Source: Legionellaceae bacterium (GTDB lineage: Bacteria > Pseudomonadota > Gammaproteobacteria > Legionellales > Legionellaceae). From it: DNA of 38,680 nt. The first letter of the stretch is position 1. Every line of letters begins with the position of its first letter. Where the stretch lies: NCBI GenBank assembly GCA_029212505.1, contig JARGOS010000014.1, forward strand, positions 1-38,680. Reading direction: 5' to 3'. Below are positions 18,111 to 26,191 of the stretch, piece after piece. The notes under the pieces are model-generated. The model saw only the letters and a list, made by a program, of their open reading frames with translations, had not been told where the DNA came from and did no database searches. The translations under genes were made by a program, and so were the position numbers.

Positions 18111-18949
18111 ACTCAAACTTACGCGCTTATATCCATCTGCTTCGTATACACAAACCCATTGGTACACTATTACTCTGGTTTCCAACCGCTTGGGCCTTGT
18201 GGTTTGCTAACGGAGGCATGCCTCCTGTATCGCTCATGATTTATTTTTTCTTTGGAACGTTTATTATGCGTTCAGCAGGCTGCTTACTGAACGATTTAGC
18301 AGACAGGCATGTCGATCCACATGTTGCACGCACAAAAAATCGCCCTTTAGCGAATCACTCCGTGAGCGTAAAAAGCGCGTTGATTCTTCTCGCTGCGCTT
18401 CTGTTTATCGCCTTGGTGATTTTGCTTCAATTACCGATAGCATGCTTTAAATATGCGGTCATAGGCGTGATACTCACTGCTGTTTATCCTTTTTGTAAAC
18501 GTTTTTTTGATGCACCTCAACTTGTCTTAGGACTTACGTTCTCGATGGGTATACCCATGGCCTATGCAGCATCAAATACCCCACTTAACACAACCACGGG
18601 CTTGCTGGTTTTAATTAACTTTTTCTGGATTGTTGCTTACGATACGATTTATGCCATGGCAGATAAACCCGATGATTTAAACATTGGTGTGCGCTCAACC
18701 GCCATATTATTTGGCGCCCACGATAAAAATATGGTTTTATTATTTCAAAGCTTAGCGCAGGTGTGTTGGCTTGTTGTAGCATTACATTTAAATCTTAATC
18801 ATCTATTTTACATAGCTTGGGGGGTATCTTCCGGCATTTTAATACTTCAACAAGTGCGCATGCGAAGCCAAGCTCCAAATTACTTGGAAATATTTACAAG
18901 TAATAGCACCTACGGCTTGCTTTTCTGGGTTGCAATTATGTTACAGTAA
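18107..18949 (+). CDS. ubiA: 4-hydroxybenzoate polyprenyltransferase
   Basis: Inner-membrane enzyme that attaches the polyprenyl tail to 4-hydroxybenzoate. The 280 aa carry the two Asp-rich prenyl-diphosphate/Mg motifs: NDLADRHVD (62-70) followed by RTKNRPL, and YDTIYAMADKPDD near 177-190. About eight to nine hydrophobic helices are visible. The ATG at 18107 overlaps the ubiC stop (ATGA), so the two are translationally coupled and supply and use the same intermediate. Confidence 0.96.
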   Translation: MNSNLRAYIHLLRIHKPIGTLLLWFPTAWALWFANGGMPPVSLMIYFFFGTFIMRSAGCLLNDLADRHVDPHVARTKNRPLANHSVSVKSALILLAALLFIALVILLQLPIACFKYAVIGVILTAVYPFCKRFFDAPQLVLGLTFSMGIPMAYAASNTPLNTTTGLLVLINFFWIVAYDTIYAMADKPDDLNIGVRSTAILFGAHDKNMVLLFQSLAQVCWLVVALHLNLNHLFYIAWGVSSGILILQQVRMRSQAPNYLEIFTSNSTYGLLFWVAIMLQ

Positions 18950-18990
18950 TTCATCATCTTTATTTATAATTTATAGGACGTGTCATTTTT

Positions 18991-19887
18991 ATGAAGAATA
19001 CAGATAAGCTTGAAAATAAAAATGAATATGCTGATTTCTTAAAATCAGCCTTTGCCGTCAATGGCTCAGTTACGCCCAAAGTATTAAAGCAAGTTTTAGT
19101 TGTTACGTTATATGCTATGTGTATCTCTATTTTGTCTCAGTTTCATCATTGGATCTCAATTTCAGTTAGCCCGTTCGAATATGCCGGGTTTGTTATGGGG
19201 CTTATTTTAGTTTTTAGAGTGAATGCAGGCTACGACCGTTGGTGGGAAGCACGAAAGATCTGGGGAAGCTTAGTTAATAATAGCCGTAGCTCAGCAACGC
19301 TTGTTGCAGCTTATGTGGATAAAAATAAACCTCAAGAAAAAAAACTACTCATGAATTATCTGGCCGCGATGCCTTACTTGATGAAAAATCATTTGCGAGG
19401 CGACGATTCAATTAATGAAGTCAAGCATCTTTTTGATGATGCGAGCTATCAAGCCTTAAAGAGCATTAAGCATAAACCTAATTTTCTTTCTGCTAAGATA
19501 GCAGTGATGTTCAATAATCTTGTCGAATCAAAATCACTCAATACGTTTGCTTTTCTTCAAGCTGAAAAATGCCGTGAAATTATTATTGATTGCCAAGGAG
19601 CCAGTGAACGTATTTTAAAAACACCCATGCCTTTTGTTATGGCGGTTAAATCAAGGCGCTTTATTTTATTGTTTTTACTGTTTTTACCTTTCGCTCTAGT
19701 CGATTATTCGATTTATATTAACCCGCTCGTCACAGCCCTTGTGTCTTACGCTTTCTTTTCGCTTGACCAGATCGGTGTCGAATTACAAAATCCCTTTTCT
19801 AAACAAAAATTAAGTCATTTACCTTTAGATAATATTTGCGAAACCATCGAAAATAATATTATGGAAGTACACAAAAATATGGATTAA
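18991..19887 (+). CDS. Bestrophin-family (UPF0187/YneE-like) anion channel
   Basis: A 298-aa membrane protein. The family signature GYDRWWEARKIWGSLVNNSR at about residue 76 identifies bacterial bestrophin homologues. Hydrophobic segments lie near 30-50, 60-80 and 215-255. Bacterial homologues form pentameric channels; the ion preferred here cannot be read from sequence. The ATG at 18991 is preceded by AGGAC about 12 bases upstream. The 41-base gap after ubiA has no clear terminator. It is the last gene before the accessory patch. Confidence 0.88.
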   Translation: MKNTDKLENKNEYADFLKSAFAVNGSVTPKVLKQVLVVTLYAMCISILSQFHHWISISVSPFEYAGFVMGLILVFRVNAGYDRWWEARKIWGSLVNNSRSSATLVAAYVDKNKPQEKKLLMNYLAAMPYLMKNHLRGDDSINEVKHLFDDASYQALKSIKHKPNFLSAKIAVMFNNLVESKSLNTFAFLQAEKCREIIIDCQGASERILKTPMPFVMAVKSRRFILLFLLFLPFALVDYSIYINPLVTALVSYAFFSLDQIGVELQNPFSKQKLSHLPLDNICETIENNIMEVHKNMD

Positions 19888-19954
19888 ACGTTGTGTCTCA
19901 ACTAGACGTCTATATAACACCAGCCTGTCTGTAGCTAATTGCTAAATTTTCACA

Positions 19955-19990
19955 AAAATAGCCCAACAATTAAGTTTCGCGGGCTATTTT
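19955..19990. terminator. Bidirectional terminator between bestrophin and Rpn genes
   Basis: AAAATAGCCC (19955-19964) and GGGCTATTTT (19981-19990) form a 10-bp stem with a 16-base loop between two convergent genes. On the minus strand the stem runs into UUUUUG, a fair intrinsic terminator for the Rpn gene that ends at 19997; on the plus strand the U-run is part of the stem. Confidence 0.65.
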
Positions 19991-19996
19991 CAATAG

Positions 19997-20854
19997 CTAC
20001 TTATGTGCTCTCTTTAATTTTTCTACGTCTTCGCGCGTTAGGCCGGTGCTTGCTACTACTATTTCTATTGAAACGTCTTGACTAAGAAGATTTCTGGCAA
20101 TTTCATGTTTTTCTTCGGCCTTACCTTCGGCCTTACCTTTGGCATAGTTACCCGAGATCAAGGTTTTTTCTCGACTCACTTGATCCCAATAACTTTCATA
20201 AAGGCTAAGCTCTCCTGGGGTATACGCAGATTCTTCGGTCAGTTCTACGGCTTGCGCTATTTCCGGCACATCAAGAAGCTCTTGTGAAACGACGGTTGTT
20301 TTTTCATCAACTTCGCGCAAGAACCGTAACCACAACAAGCGAAGTTGCTTTTCTTCGGGTGATTGAATAGGGAATTTAGGTAATTCAATAAAAACAAGTT
20401 GTAAGTGCTCAATCACATCGTGCGTTGCATCATCTTTTTTAACCAATTGATAATGGTGATACCAATCATCATTATTTTTTTCATACGCTTCAGCAACGAT
20501 ACCTAAACCATATACCGGCTGAAGAAAGTTATAATCTTCGCCCGACTCTAGTTGCTTCACGAATGCTTGGCTGGTCCCAAAGAGTAAACGTTGTTTAAAA
20601 TGATCGGTCCAATTCATTTGCATCTCAACAATAAAGACTCGACCCTTGGCATCTGTGCACTTCACATCAGCAATGGTTCGTTTAAATTCAGGAATAACTG
20701 GAACCTGTTCATTTTGAAGGTACGTTAACGATACAATCGGGCTATTCGAAGGCAAAGGAAGCAATGCATTTAAAAAACTAATTAAAAGCTTTGGGTGGTC
20801 GCCAAAGATTTTTTTAAAGACCACATCGGCTTTTGGGTCAAGATATCGTGACAT
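19997..20854 (-). CDS. Rpn family PD-(D/E)XK nuclease (putative transposase-like)
   Basis: A 285-aa member of the Rpn/PDDEXK_2 group (COG5464). Family members such as E. coli RpnA are DNA endonucleases that promote RecA-independent recombination, and they are often called putative transposases. The start (MSRYLDPKADVVFKKIFGDH) is diagnostic. The nuclease core reads Asp63 ... Glu77-x-Gln79 (IADVKCTDAKGRVFIVEMQ). The C-terminal tail has the typical GKAEGKAEEK segment, encoded by a 12-bp tandem repeat, then a short helical end (GLTREDVEKLKRAHK). The ATG at 20854 is 24 bases from the stop of the transposase on the same strand. It appears intact. Confidence 0.9.
   Translation of the reverse strand: MSRYLDPKADVVFKKIFGDHPKLLISFLNALLPLPSNSPIVSLTYLQNEQVPVIPEFKRTIADVKCTDAKGRVFIVEMQMNWTDHFKQRLLFGTSQAFVKQLESGEDYNFLQPVYGLGIVAEAYEKNNDDWYHHYQLVKKDDATHDVIEHLQLVFIELPKFPIQSPEEKQLRLLWLRFLREVDEKTTVVSQELLDVPEIAQAVELTEESAYTPGELSLYESYWDQVSREKTLISGNYAKGKAEGKAEEKHEIARNLLSQDVSIEIVVASTGLTREDVEKLKRAHK
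20113..20136 (-). repeat. 12-bp tandem repeat in the Rpn gene tail
   Basis: Two perfect copies of CTTCGGCCTTAC (plus strand, 20113-20124 and 20125-20136), followed by a degenerate third unit. They encode the KGKAEGKAE segment. Repeats at this place are typical of Rpn-family genes and can vary in copy number between paralogues. Confidence 0.85.
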
Positions 20855-20878
20855 AAGTGTTTATCTCTTTTAATGGGT

Positions 20879-21967
20879 TTACGCGGCCATAGGTAATTGG
20901 AATAAACCATGGCAATGTTTTTTCCAGCGATGGTGTTCAATTGAAATTACATTGCTGGGTTGTTCATTTTCTTGTCGTCGAGGCGTAACTTGACTAATAC
21001 CGTGATGACAGCGCTCTTCGTTATAGTAGCATTGAAATGAGTTTAACTTGTTTTGCAAGTCATTGGCATTCCAAAACAGTGTTTTATCCAAGAGTTCGCG
21101 CCGGACCGTTCCGATTAATCGCTCAATAAATGGGTGAGAGGTTGGAACATGTGGTACTGATTTGATTTCTTTGACATCAAGAACACGCAAATTAGCCTTC
21201 CATCGGTGAAATTGAAACAATGGATCGTTATCTGAGCTCAAATAGCGGGGTAACGTCTGTTTTGAAATAATGTTATTGAACATGTAGCATAAATCGATGC
21301 CCGTTATGTTGCCTTGATGACAAGAAAAACCAATCACACGCCGTGTATATTGGTCCATAACAGCCATTACCCAGTGCGTTTTTAAGTGGATGGACTCACA
21401 ACAAAACAAATCAACGGACCAAAGACTGTCTTTCATGTGGCCAATGAAGGTTAACCAGGATGGTCCGGTGTTTGATGGATTAGTTTTATAATATTTATTT
21501 AGCACACGCCGGACAACATCCTTATCGATGCTAACACCAAAAGCATGGGATACTTGCATCGCAATGCGTCTATAACCATACCTAGGATTACGTTGCTTCA
21601 TTTCAATGATGACATCAATGATGGCTTGTTCAGGTCCCTTGGGTCCTGGTTTTCTACATGATTTATTTGAAAATAATACATGGTATTTTCGTGTGACCAA
21701 GGCCTTATGAAATTTCAACAATGTTGCGGGTTTTAAAATAATGGCAATACGAAACAATCTACGCGTGCTCAGCATTGACGTTAAGAAACCAAATGAAATT
21801 TTTTCAAAAAACGTTAGCTTGGGTGCTCGCTTGCGATGATGAGATATTGTCAGGAGTTGTTGGCGTAAAAGCATATTTTCTGAGGCTATTGCGCGCACGC
21901 CGCCAGGGGCCAACAATCGTAACCATACAGCCATGTAACTTAAAATGAGTGCTATTAATTTCATCAT
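20879..21967 (-). CDS. DDE transposase with integrase catalytic core
   Basis: A 362-aa transposase. The N-terminal third has a short hydrophobic start and a helical region (SENMLLRQQLLTISHHRKRAPK, GYRRIAMQVSHAFG as helix-turn-helix-like). The integrase core gives a complete catalytic triad: Asp186 (SVDLFCC), Asp246 (SSDNDP) and Glu282 (HPFIERLIG), with the D-35-E spacing usual for retroviral-type integrase cores. A C-terminal CYYNEERCHHGISQVTP block follows. It appears full-length and could be active. The IS family was not resolved and I found no convincing terminal inverted repeats or target duplication. Confidence 0.88.
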   Translation of the reverse strand: MMKLIALILSYMAVWLRLLAPGGVRAIASENMLLRQQLLTISHHRKRAPKLTFFEKISFGFLTSMLSTRRLFRIAIILKPATLLKFHKALVTRKYHVLFSNKSCRKPGPKGPEQAIIDVIIEMKQRNPRYGYRRIAMQVSHAFGVSIDKDVVRRVLNKYYKTNPSNTGPSWLTFIGHMKDSLWSVDLFCCESIHLKTHWVMAVMDQYTRRVIGFSCHQGNITGIDLCYMFNNIISKQTLPRYLSSDNDPLFQFHRWKANLRVLDVKEIKSVPHVPTSHPFIERLIGTVRRELLDKTLFWNANDLQNKLNSFQCYYNEERCHHGISQVTPRRQENEQPSNVISIEHHRWKKHCHGLFQLPMAA

Positions 21968-21975
21968 AATGGTTA

Positions 21976-22140
21976 TTATACTACAACCGCATCAAAAACA
22001 TCGAATATTTTTCGTTTTAATTTTGAAATTAAGGTTTCGCCACAGACAAGCAAGCCCTTTAGCTGTGGTACATCTAAATTTGTTGCGGAAACGGTCGTTT
22101 GTGCAATTGGCTTGGCATTTAACTCCTTCAGTGCAATCAT
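21976..22140 (-). CDS. Possible 54-aa ORF upstream of the transposase
   Basis: Reading from ATG 22140, preceded by GGAG eight bases upstream, gives a 54-aa product beginning MIALKELNAKPIAQ and ending KRKIFDVFDAVVV. It stops 8 bases before the transposase start on the same strand. The frame stays open to a TTG at 22209. It matches nothing I recognise. It could be a small accessory ORF of the element, the truncated end of a gene cut by insertion, or a chance frame. Confidence 0.3.
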   Translation of the reverse strand: MIALKELNAKPIAQTTVSATNLDVPQLKGLLVCGETLISKLKRKIFDVFDAVVV

Positions 22141-22205
22141 TAAGTCAACTCCGATGTTCACTGTCGATTTTTGCAAAAAATCCACAGTGTTAAGTTGAAA
22201 AAACA

Positions 22206-22249
22206 ACAATCATCCGTATAAGCAAAACCAAAAATCAAGGAATGATTGT
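22206..22249. repeat. Short inverted repeat near the mobile element
   Basis: ACAATCAT (22206-22213) and ATGATTGT (22242-22249), 8 bp perfect, 28-base interior. It sits between the transposase region and the terminator. It may be a protein-binding site or a chance repeat; the arms are too far apart for a strong hairpin. Confidence 0.35.
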
Positions 22250-22276
22250 CATGTACAACCTAAAAGTATTCGGTTT

Positions 22277-22303
22277 AAAAAACCCGCGTTACGCGGGTTT
22301 TTT
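22277..22303 (-). terminator. Terminator of the purine nucleoside phosphorylase gene
   Basis: A 12-bp stem (AAAAAACCCGCG / CGCGGGTTTTTT) with a TTA loop begins 17 bases past the phosphorylase stop. GC-rich core and six U residues on either strand make it a good bidirectional intrinsic terminator. Confidence 0.85.
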
Positions 22304-22319
22304 ATGTTACGCTATTTTC

Positions 22320-23144
22320 TTACGCCAGCGTTTGTATAAACTGCTTGAGTAAAACACACACTTTCTCGCTTGACTTAGATGCCATTTCAACAACAGCTTT
22401 ATGCGAGTGACTGGTTGTTGCAAGTCCTGTAGCATAATTCGTAATCATCGCTATCACGGCTACTTTCATGCCACAATGCACCGCAACTAAAACTTCGGGT
22501 ACCGTCGACATACCCACTGCATCAACCCCTAACATACGAAACGCTTTAATTTCGGCAGCTGTTTCATAATTAGGTCCCATCACCGCGCCATACACACCTT
22601 CATGAAGTGAAATATTCAAATTATCAGCTAAACCTGTCAAAGTTTCGCGTGTTTCACGATCATAAGCATCATCTAATGGAAAAAAGCGTGGGCCAAATTC
22701 ATCATCATTAGGACCGACCAAAGGATTCGTGCCTTGAAAATTAATATGGTCTTTAATTAACATTAATTCACCTGGTCCCACGTCTTCAGCTAACGAACCG
22801 GAAGCACTGATAGCAAAAAAGTATTCGCAACCAAGACGTTTTAACGTTCGAATATAGGTTTTAACGATATCATGGCTTGCGCCTTCGTAAGCATGTTTAC
22901 GCCCTTGTAGGCATACCACACCGACACCAAACAACTCCCCCAGCACCATGGTTCCCTCATGACCATGAACGGTCACGTTAGGAAAGCCCGGTAAATCAGT
23001 GTACGGCACATAAACCGCGTTATCTAAGCGCTCTGCAAATTGACCAAGCCCAGAGCCTAAAACAATGCCTATACGTGGGCGAATATTAGGCGCGCGTTCT
23101 CGAATTTTTCGTGCAAGTGTATCGGGATGTGATGCGTTTTCCAT
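22320..23144 (-). CDS. Purine-nucleoside phosphorylase, trimeric (PunA/XapA) class
   Basis: Phosphorolysis of purine (deoxy)nucleosides to base and (deoxy)ribose-1-phosphate in purine salvage. The 274 aa match the class-II trimeric enzymes. Visible motifs are the phosphate-binding GSGLGQF (30-36), VHGHEGTMVLGELFG, LQGRKHAYEG, the SASGSL segment and GVYGAVMGPNYETAAEI with GVDAVGMSTVPEVLVAVH. Family members are named PunA, XapA or DeoD2, so no symbol is assigned. The ATG is at 23144. It is divergent from nagZ and stands alone with its own terminator. Confidence 0.93.
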   Translation of the reverse strand: MENASHPDTLARKIRERAPNIRPRIGIVLGSGLGQFAERLDNAVYVPYTDLPGFPNVTVHGHEGTMVLGELFGVGVVCLQGRKHAYEGASHDIVKTYIRTLKRLGCEYFFAISASGSLAEDVGPGELMLIKDHINFQGTNPLVGPNDDEFGPRFFPLDDAYDRETRETLTGLADNLNISLHEGVYGAVMGPNYETAAEIKAFRMLGVDAVGMSTVPEVLVAVHCGMKVAVIAMITNYATGLATTSHSHKAVVEMASKSSEKVCVLLKQFIQTLA

Positions 23145-23166
23145 AATAATGATCCGTTATTTAAGA

Positions 23167-23196
23167 TTGCTATGATTTAAATGCCAAGACTATACT
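23167..23196 (+). promoter_or_regulatory. Candidate nagZ promoter
   Basis: TTGCTA (23167-23172), an 18-base spacer and TATACT (23191-23196); an overlapping TATACT at 23196-23201 gives an alternative -10. It lies 38 to 67 bases before the nagZ ATG in the divergent gap. Confidence 0.45.
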
Positions 23197-23233
23197 ATAC
23201 TTAGGCGATCAAAATAAACATTAAGAGCACATC

Positions 23234-24295
23234 ATGTCGGTCATCATTGATTTACTCGGTCTTGAAATATTACCCGAAGAGCACGCTATTTTAAACCATC
23301 CTAACACCTCAGGCGTTTTACTTTTTGCTCGTAATATAGGACCGACACGCGAAGCCATCCGCTCACTCGTAGATAATATTCATGCCATACGCCCAGAATT
23401 AATTATATTTATCGATCAAGAAGGCGGAAACGTTGTACGTATATCACGTCGTGGCTTTCGCGCCGTTCCTGCTGCACATGTGTACGGTGATACCTATGAT
23501 ATTCATCCTGATACAGGCCTTCAATTAGCGCAAAAATACGGCGAGATTATGGCGCATGATTTACTCACGTGTGGTATTGATGTAAGCCTTGCACCGGTCC
23601 TTGACGTGCATGGGCCCAGTACAATTATTGGGGGGCTCGATCGCGCCTTTCATGCTAATCCTGACCTTGTTACAGCCCTAGGTGGGGCGTTTATCCGCGG
23701 CATGCACGCAGCTGGGATGCCAGCGGTTGGTAAACACTTTCCTGGACATGGTACCTGTGTTGCCGATTCACACCTTACCATGCCAACCGACACACGCACA
23801 CGTGATGAACTCATGGCGCATGATCTTAAGCCTTTTATATCACTCATAAAATCTAAGCACTTAGACGGCGTCATGCCGGCCCATATTACCTTTCCTGCAA
23901 TCGACCCTAATCATGCTACAGGCTTTTCATCCTATTGGCTTAAAACATTATTACGCGAGCAATTTAAATTTGAAGGCATGATTATCAGTGACTGCCTGGG
24001 TATGACCGGAGCCGATATTGGAAGCTTGCTTGAACGCAGCATACAAGCCCTTGAAGCGGGTTGTAATTTGCTGATTGCAGCAAACCAACCTCGCGATCGT
24101 CTTTTGGATTGTTTAAACCAACTGCCCACGCATCTTCATCAACACAATAAACCCTACATCGAGCAATTCAAACTCAGCATGCTTCGTTTTACTGAGCCTA
24201 ATAAAGCCCAATCACTTCAGGTTGTATCACACTGTCAACCTGAAAAAATCCAGCCATCGAATCCATCAAGCATGAATCCTACGAATACAATCTAG
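23234..24295 (+). CDS. nagZ: Beta-N-acetylhexosaminidase NagZ
   Basis: Glycoside hydrolase family 3 enzyme that removes N-acetylglucosamine from anhydro-muropeptides in cytoplasmic peptidoglycan recycling. The 353 aa match the family. Signature KHFPGHG is at residues 167-173, the Asp-Ser-His catalytic dyad region is at 178-180, and the nucleophile Asp253 lies in ISDCLGM. FIDQEGGNVVRISR is the other conserved block. The C-terminal ~25 residues are polar and variable. The ATG at 23234 follows AAGAG. No ampD or anmK is nearby. It ends 5 bases from a convergent gene. Confidence 0.95.
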   Translation: MSVIIDLLGLEILPEEHAILNHPNTSGVLLFARNIGPTREAIRSLVDNIHAIRPELIIFIDQEGGNVVRISRRGFRAVPAAHVYGDTYDIHPDTGLQLAQKYGEIMAHDLLTCGIDVSLAPVLDVHGPSTIIGGLDRAFHANPDLVTALGGAFIRGMHAAGMPAVGKHFPGHGTCVADSHLTMPTDTRTRDELMAHDLKPFISLIKSKHLDGVMPAHITFPAIDPNHATGFSSYWLKTLLREQFKFEGMIISDCLGMTGADIGSLLERSIQALEAGCNLLIAANQPRDRLLDCLNQLPTHLHQHNKPYIEQFKLSMLRFTEPNKAQSLQVVSHCQPEKIQPSNPSSMNPTNTI

Positions 24296-24300
24296 TGCTT

Positions 24301-24921
24301 TTACGTATGCGTTAGATTGCATGAAGATTCATCTGGCTCAGGCAAATCATCACTAAAAAAGCGATGGTATCCCATGCCGATAACACCCACAGCAAGCGCG
24401 CACGTGCCGACTATAGCAACCACAGGGTTTAATGCAAGCGCTCCAGCAAGAAGAAGCACGCCACCCACTGCCCCGCACATAACGAAAAAGTTAAAATCAA
24501 AATGAACATTAACCCCATGCTCTTGCTCAGAAACAGGATCCGTCATATTAGTCCTATCAGTATTGAGCTGCTGCACTGCTACACGCTGCCGCACATCCTC
24601 TAATGCTCTCAAATCCAATATTAAATGCTGGTCAACTAATACGCTTGGATTATAGGTTGCGAGCGTTACTGAATCCAATTGATCTGGCATACCGTACTTA
24701 AGGTACGTATCTTGCCCTTCAGTTTCTGTATAAAGATGTGGTGTCATCTTATTCATCTTTGGATTTAAATAAAAAAATAGGTTTTCTTCATGATCTTCTT
24801 TATCTTCTTTAAAACTACCTTTTCCATTGATCCGGATTAAAATCTTCTTAAAACGAGAAAAACCAGGAGTATTTAAACACGCTTGATGTTGACCCAAGGG
24901 AAACTTGATAATATCTTTCAT
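24301..24921 (-). CDS. Hypothetical protein with C-terminal membrane hairpin
   Basis: A 206-aa protein I do not recognise. Residues 1-143 are soluble and charged, without a signal peptide; residues ~146-190 form two closely spaced hydrophobic stretches (FFVMCGAVGGVLLLAGALAL and VVAIVGTCALAVGVIGMGY) separated by a short turn; the last ~18 residues are acidic and polar. The ATG at 24921 has a good ribosome binding site (GAGGTG, five bases upstream). The same soluble-plus-hairpin layout is seen in the orphan genes at 31166 and 38084. The layout would suit a membrane-inserting secreted effector, but nothing in the sequence proves secretion. Confidence 0.65.
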   Translation of the reverse strand: MKDIIKFPLGQHQACLNTPGFSRFKKILIRINGKGSFKEDKEDHEENLFFYLNPKMNKMTPHLYTETEGQDTYLKYGMPDQLDSVTLATYNPSVLVDQHLILDLRALEDVRQRVAVQQLNTDRTNMTDPVSEQEHGVNVHFDFNFFVMCGAVGGVLLLAGALALNPVVAIVGTCALAVGVIGMGYHRFFSDDLPEPDESSCNLTHT

Positions 24922-25030
24922 GAATACACCTCATTACATGATTTATTTTAACCAGCTATATCACAAAAAGAATAAAATAAAAACATATTGTTAATATTAA
25001 ATATGACTATTCGTTGTAATTCAGCTATTG

Positions 25031-25036
25031 TATAAT
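25031..25036 (+). promoter_or_regulatory. Candidate -10 box for the DUF389 gene
   Basis: A perfect TATAAT 36 bases before the preferred start at 25073. No good -35 is found at 16-18 bases. Its position argues against the TTG at 25028 as the true start. Confidence 0.35.
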
Positions 25037-25072
25037 CTAATTTTATTCAATTTATCCCATCAGGTGATGACT

Positions 25073-26191
25073 ATGGCTACGATTGATGAGTCTGTAATAA
25101 AAAGCAAACCAATCAAATTACGCCGTGTGCGGCCGTTCATCAACAAAATCTATCGCGCGTCAAAAAAAACGTACCGTTTTATGTCAAACGGAGACACGCT
25201 AAGACTTAAACAAAAGCACATCGATCCGGTGCGAGAGCAATCTAACGCTAAAATAAGTGCACGCATTCGCTCCAACGCTTTAATCAGCTATGAATTTTTA
25301 GCCATGAATGCCTTTGCAACGATTATAGCCTGTTGTGGACTCGCCACCAATAACACACTCGCCATGATTGCGGCCATCACCATTGCGATGCTGCTAGACC
25401 CCATCATGGGGATATCGCTGGCCATTGTCGAAGGTGATAAAAAATTACTGGCACGTGCACTATTTGCCGAAGTATCTGGAGCGTTAACGGTACTCATCGG
25501 ATCAATTCTTTTTTCTATGTTGTATCGCTATCACGTCACCGATCTCCCCGAAAGTAACCTCATGCAATACGCAACACCGAATTTACTGGATTTAGTGATT
25601 GCCATCATCAGTGGCGCTGCAGGCGCTTATTCCACACTGTCACGGCAATTACGGGTCGGTTTGATTGGCGCAGCATTATCCATCACGCTTTTACCTCCCC
25701 TTGCTGCATGCGGTATCTTTCTAACCCACGGAAGTTTAGCGCTGGCAAGTAGTTCATTTTTATCGTTTGCGCTTAATTTTGTTGCAATACAGCTTACATC
25801 TTCCATTGTATTTAGCGTTTATGGTTTTCAACGTGACGTGACGGATAAGAAAAGCCTGGCTCGCATCTTAGAAAAAAACAAACTGAGCATCATGGTGATA
25901 CTCTTGCTAGCTACGATATTAACAATCAATTTAAGCCACGTGTTACATAAGCTTCGCTTTGAACAAGATGTTAAACGTGAAATGCGTCATGGCCTTGCCC
26001 AAATACCCGGTGCAGATTTAGCCGATCTACGCTTTCAAAAAAATCATCGCATCATTGCCGTGATACGAGCCCCTGAAGTATTAAAAGCATCGCAAGTTAA
26101 GCAACTACATAACAGCTTACCGCGGGTCAAAGGCAAAAAGCCTCAATTAAATATTCGTTTTGTTCAAGTCACGGAACTCGCGTCTAATTAA
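25073..26191 (+). CDS. DUF389 family membrane protein
   Basis: A 373-aa polytopic membrane protein of the DUF389 (TIGR00341/TIGR00271-like) family. The core block LLDPIMGISLAIVEGDKKLLARALFAEVSGAL contains the family's P-x-M-G ... G-D pattern. About six hydrophobic helices lie between residues 60 and 300, followed by a soluble C-terminal ~70 residues. The function of the family is not established. ATG 25073 is preferred since AGGTG lies six bases upstream; ATG 25067 and an upstream TTG at 25028 are less likely. Its last 45 bases overlap the end of convergent murE. Confidence 0.85.
   Translation: MATIDESVIKSKPIKLRRVRPFINKIYRASKKTYRFMSNGDTLRLKQKHIDPVREQSNAKISARIRSNALISYEFLAMNAFATIIACCGLATNNTLAMIAAITIAMLLDPIMGISLAIVEGDKKLLARALFAEVSGALTVLIGSILFSMLYRYHVTDLPESNLMQYATPNLLDLVIAIISGAAGAYSTLSRQLRVGLIGAALSITLLPPLAACGIFLTHGSLALASSSFLSFALNFVAIQLTSSIVFSVYGFQRDVTDKKSLARILEKNKLSIMVILLLATILTINLSHVLHKLRFEQDVKREMRHGLAQIPGADLADLRFQKNHRIIAVIRAPEVLKASQVKQLHNSLPRVKGKKPQLNIRFVQVTELASN

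Larger units (their letters stand above)
21968..22319. other. 352-base stretch without a secure gene
   Basis: Between the transposase and the purine nucleoside phosphorylase. It holds the possible 54-aa ORF (21976-22140, minus), an inverted repeat at 22206-22249 and the terminator at 22277-22303. No tRNA, attachment site or conserved protein was recognised; a 33-codon plus-strand frame starting at 22251 runs through the terminator hairpin and is probably not a gene. Confidence 0.6.

Noticed and set aside
20858-22000. TGTTT at both outer edges as terminal inverted repeats of the transposase element
   Set aside because: Only five bases match, the left copy leaves no room beside the Rpn gene, and the flanks show no target-site duplication.
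22251-22352. A 33-codon plus-strand frame with an upstream AAGGA
   Set aside because: It runs through the terminator hairpin and into the antisense of the phosphorylase gene, with no downstream gene to serve as a leader peptide for.
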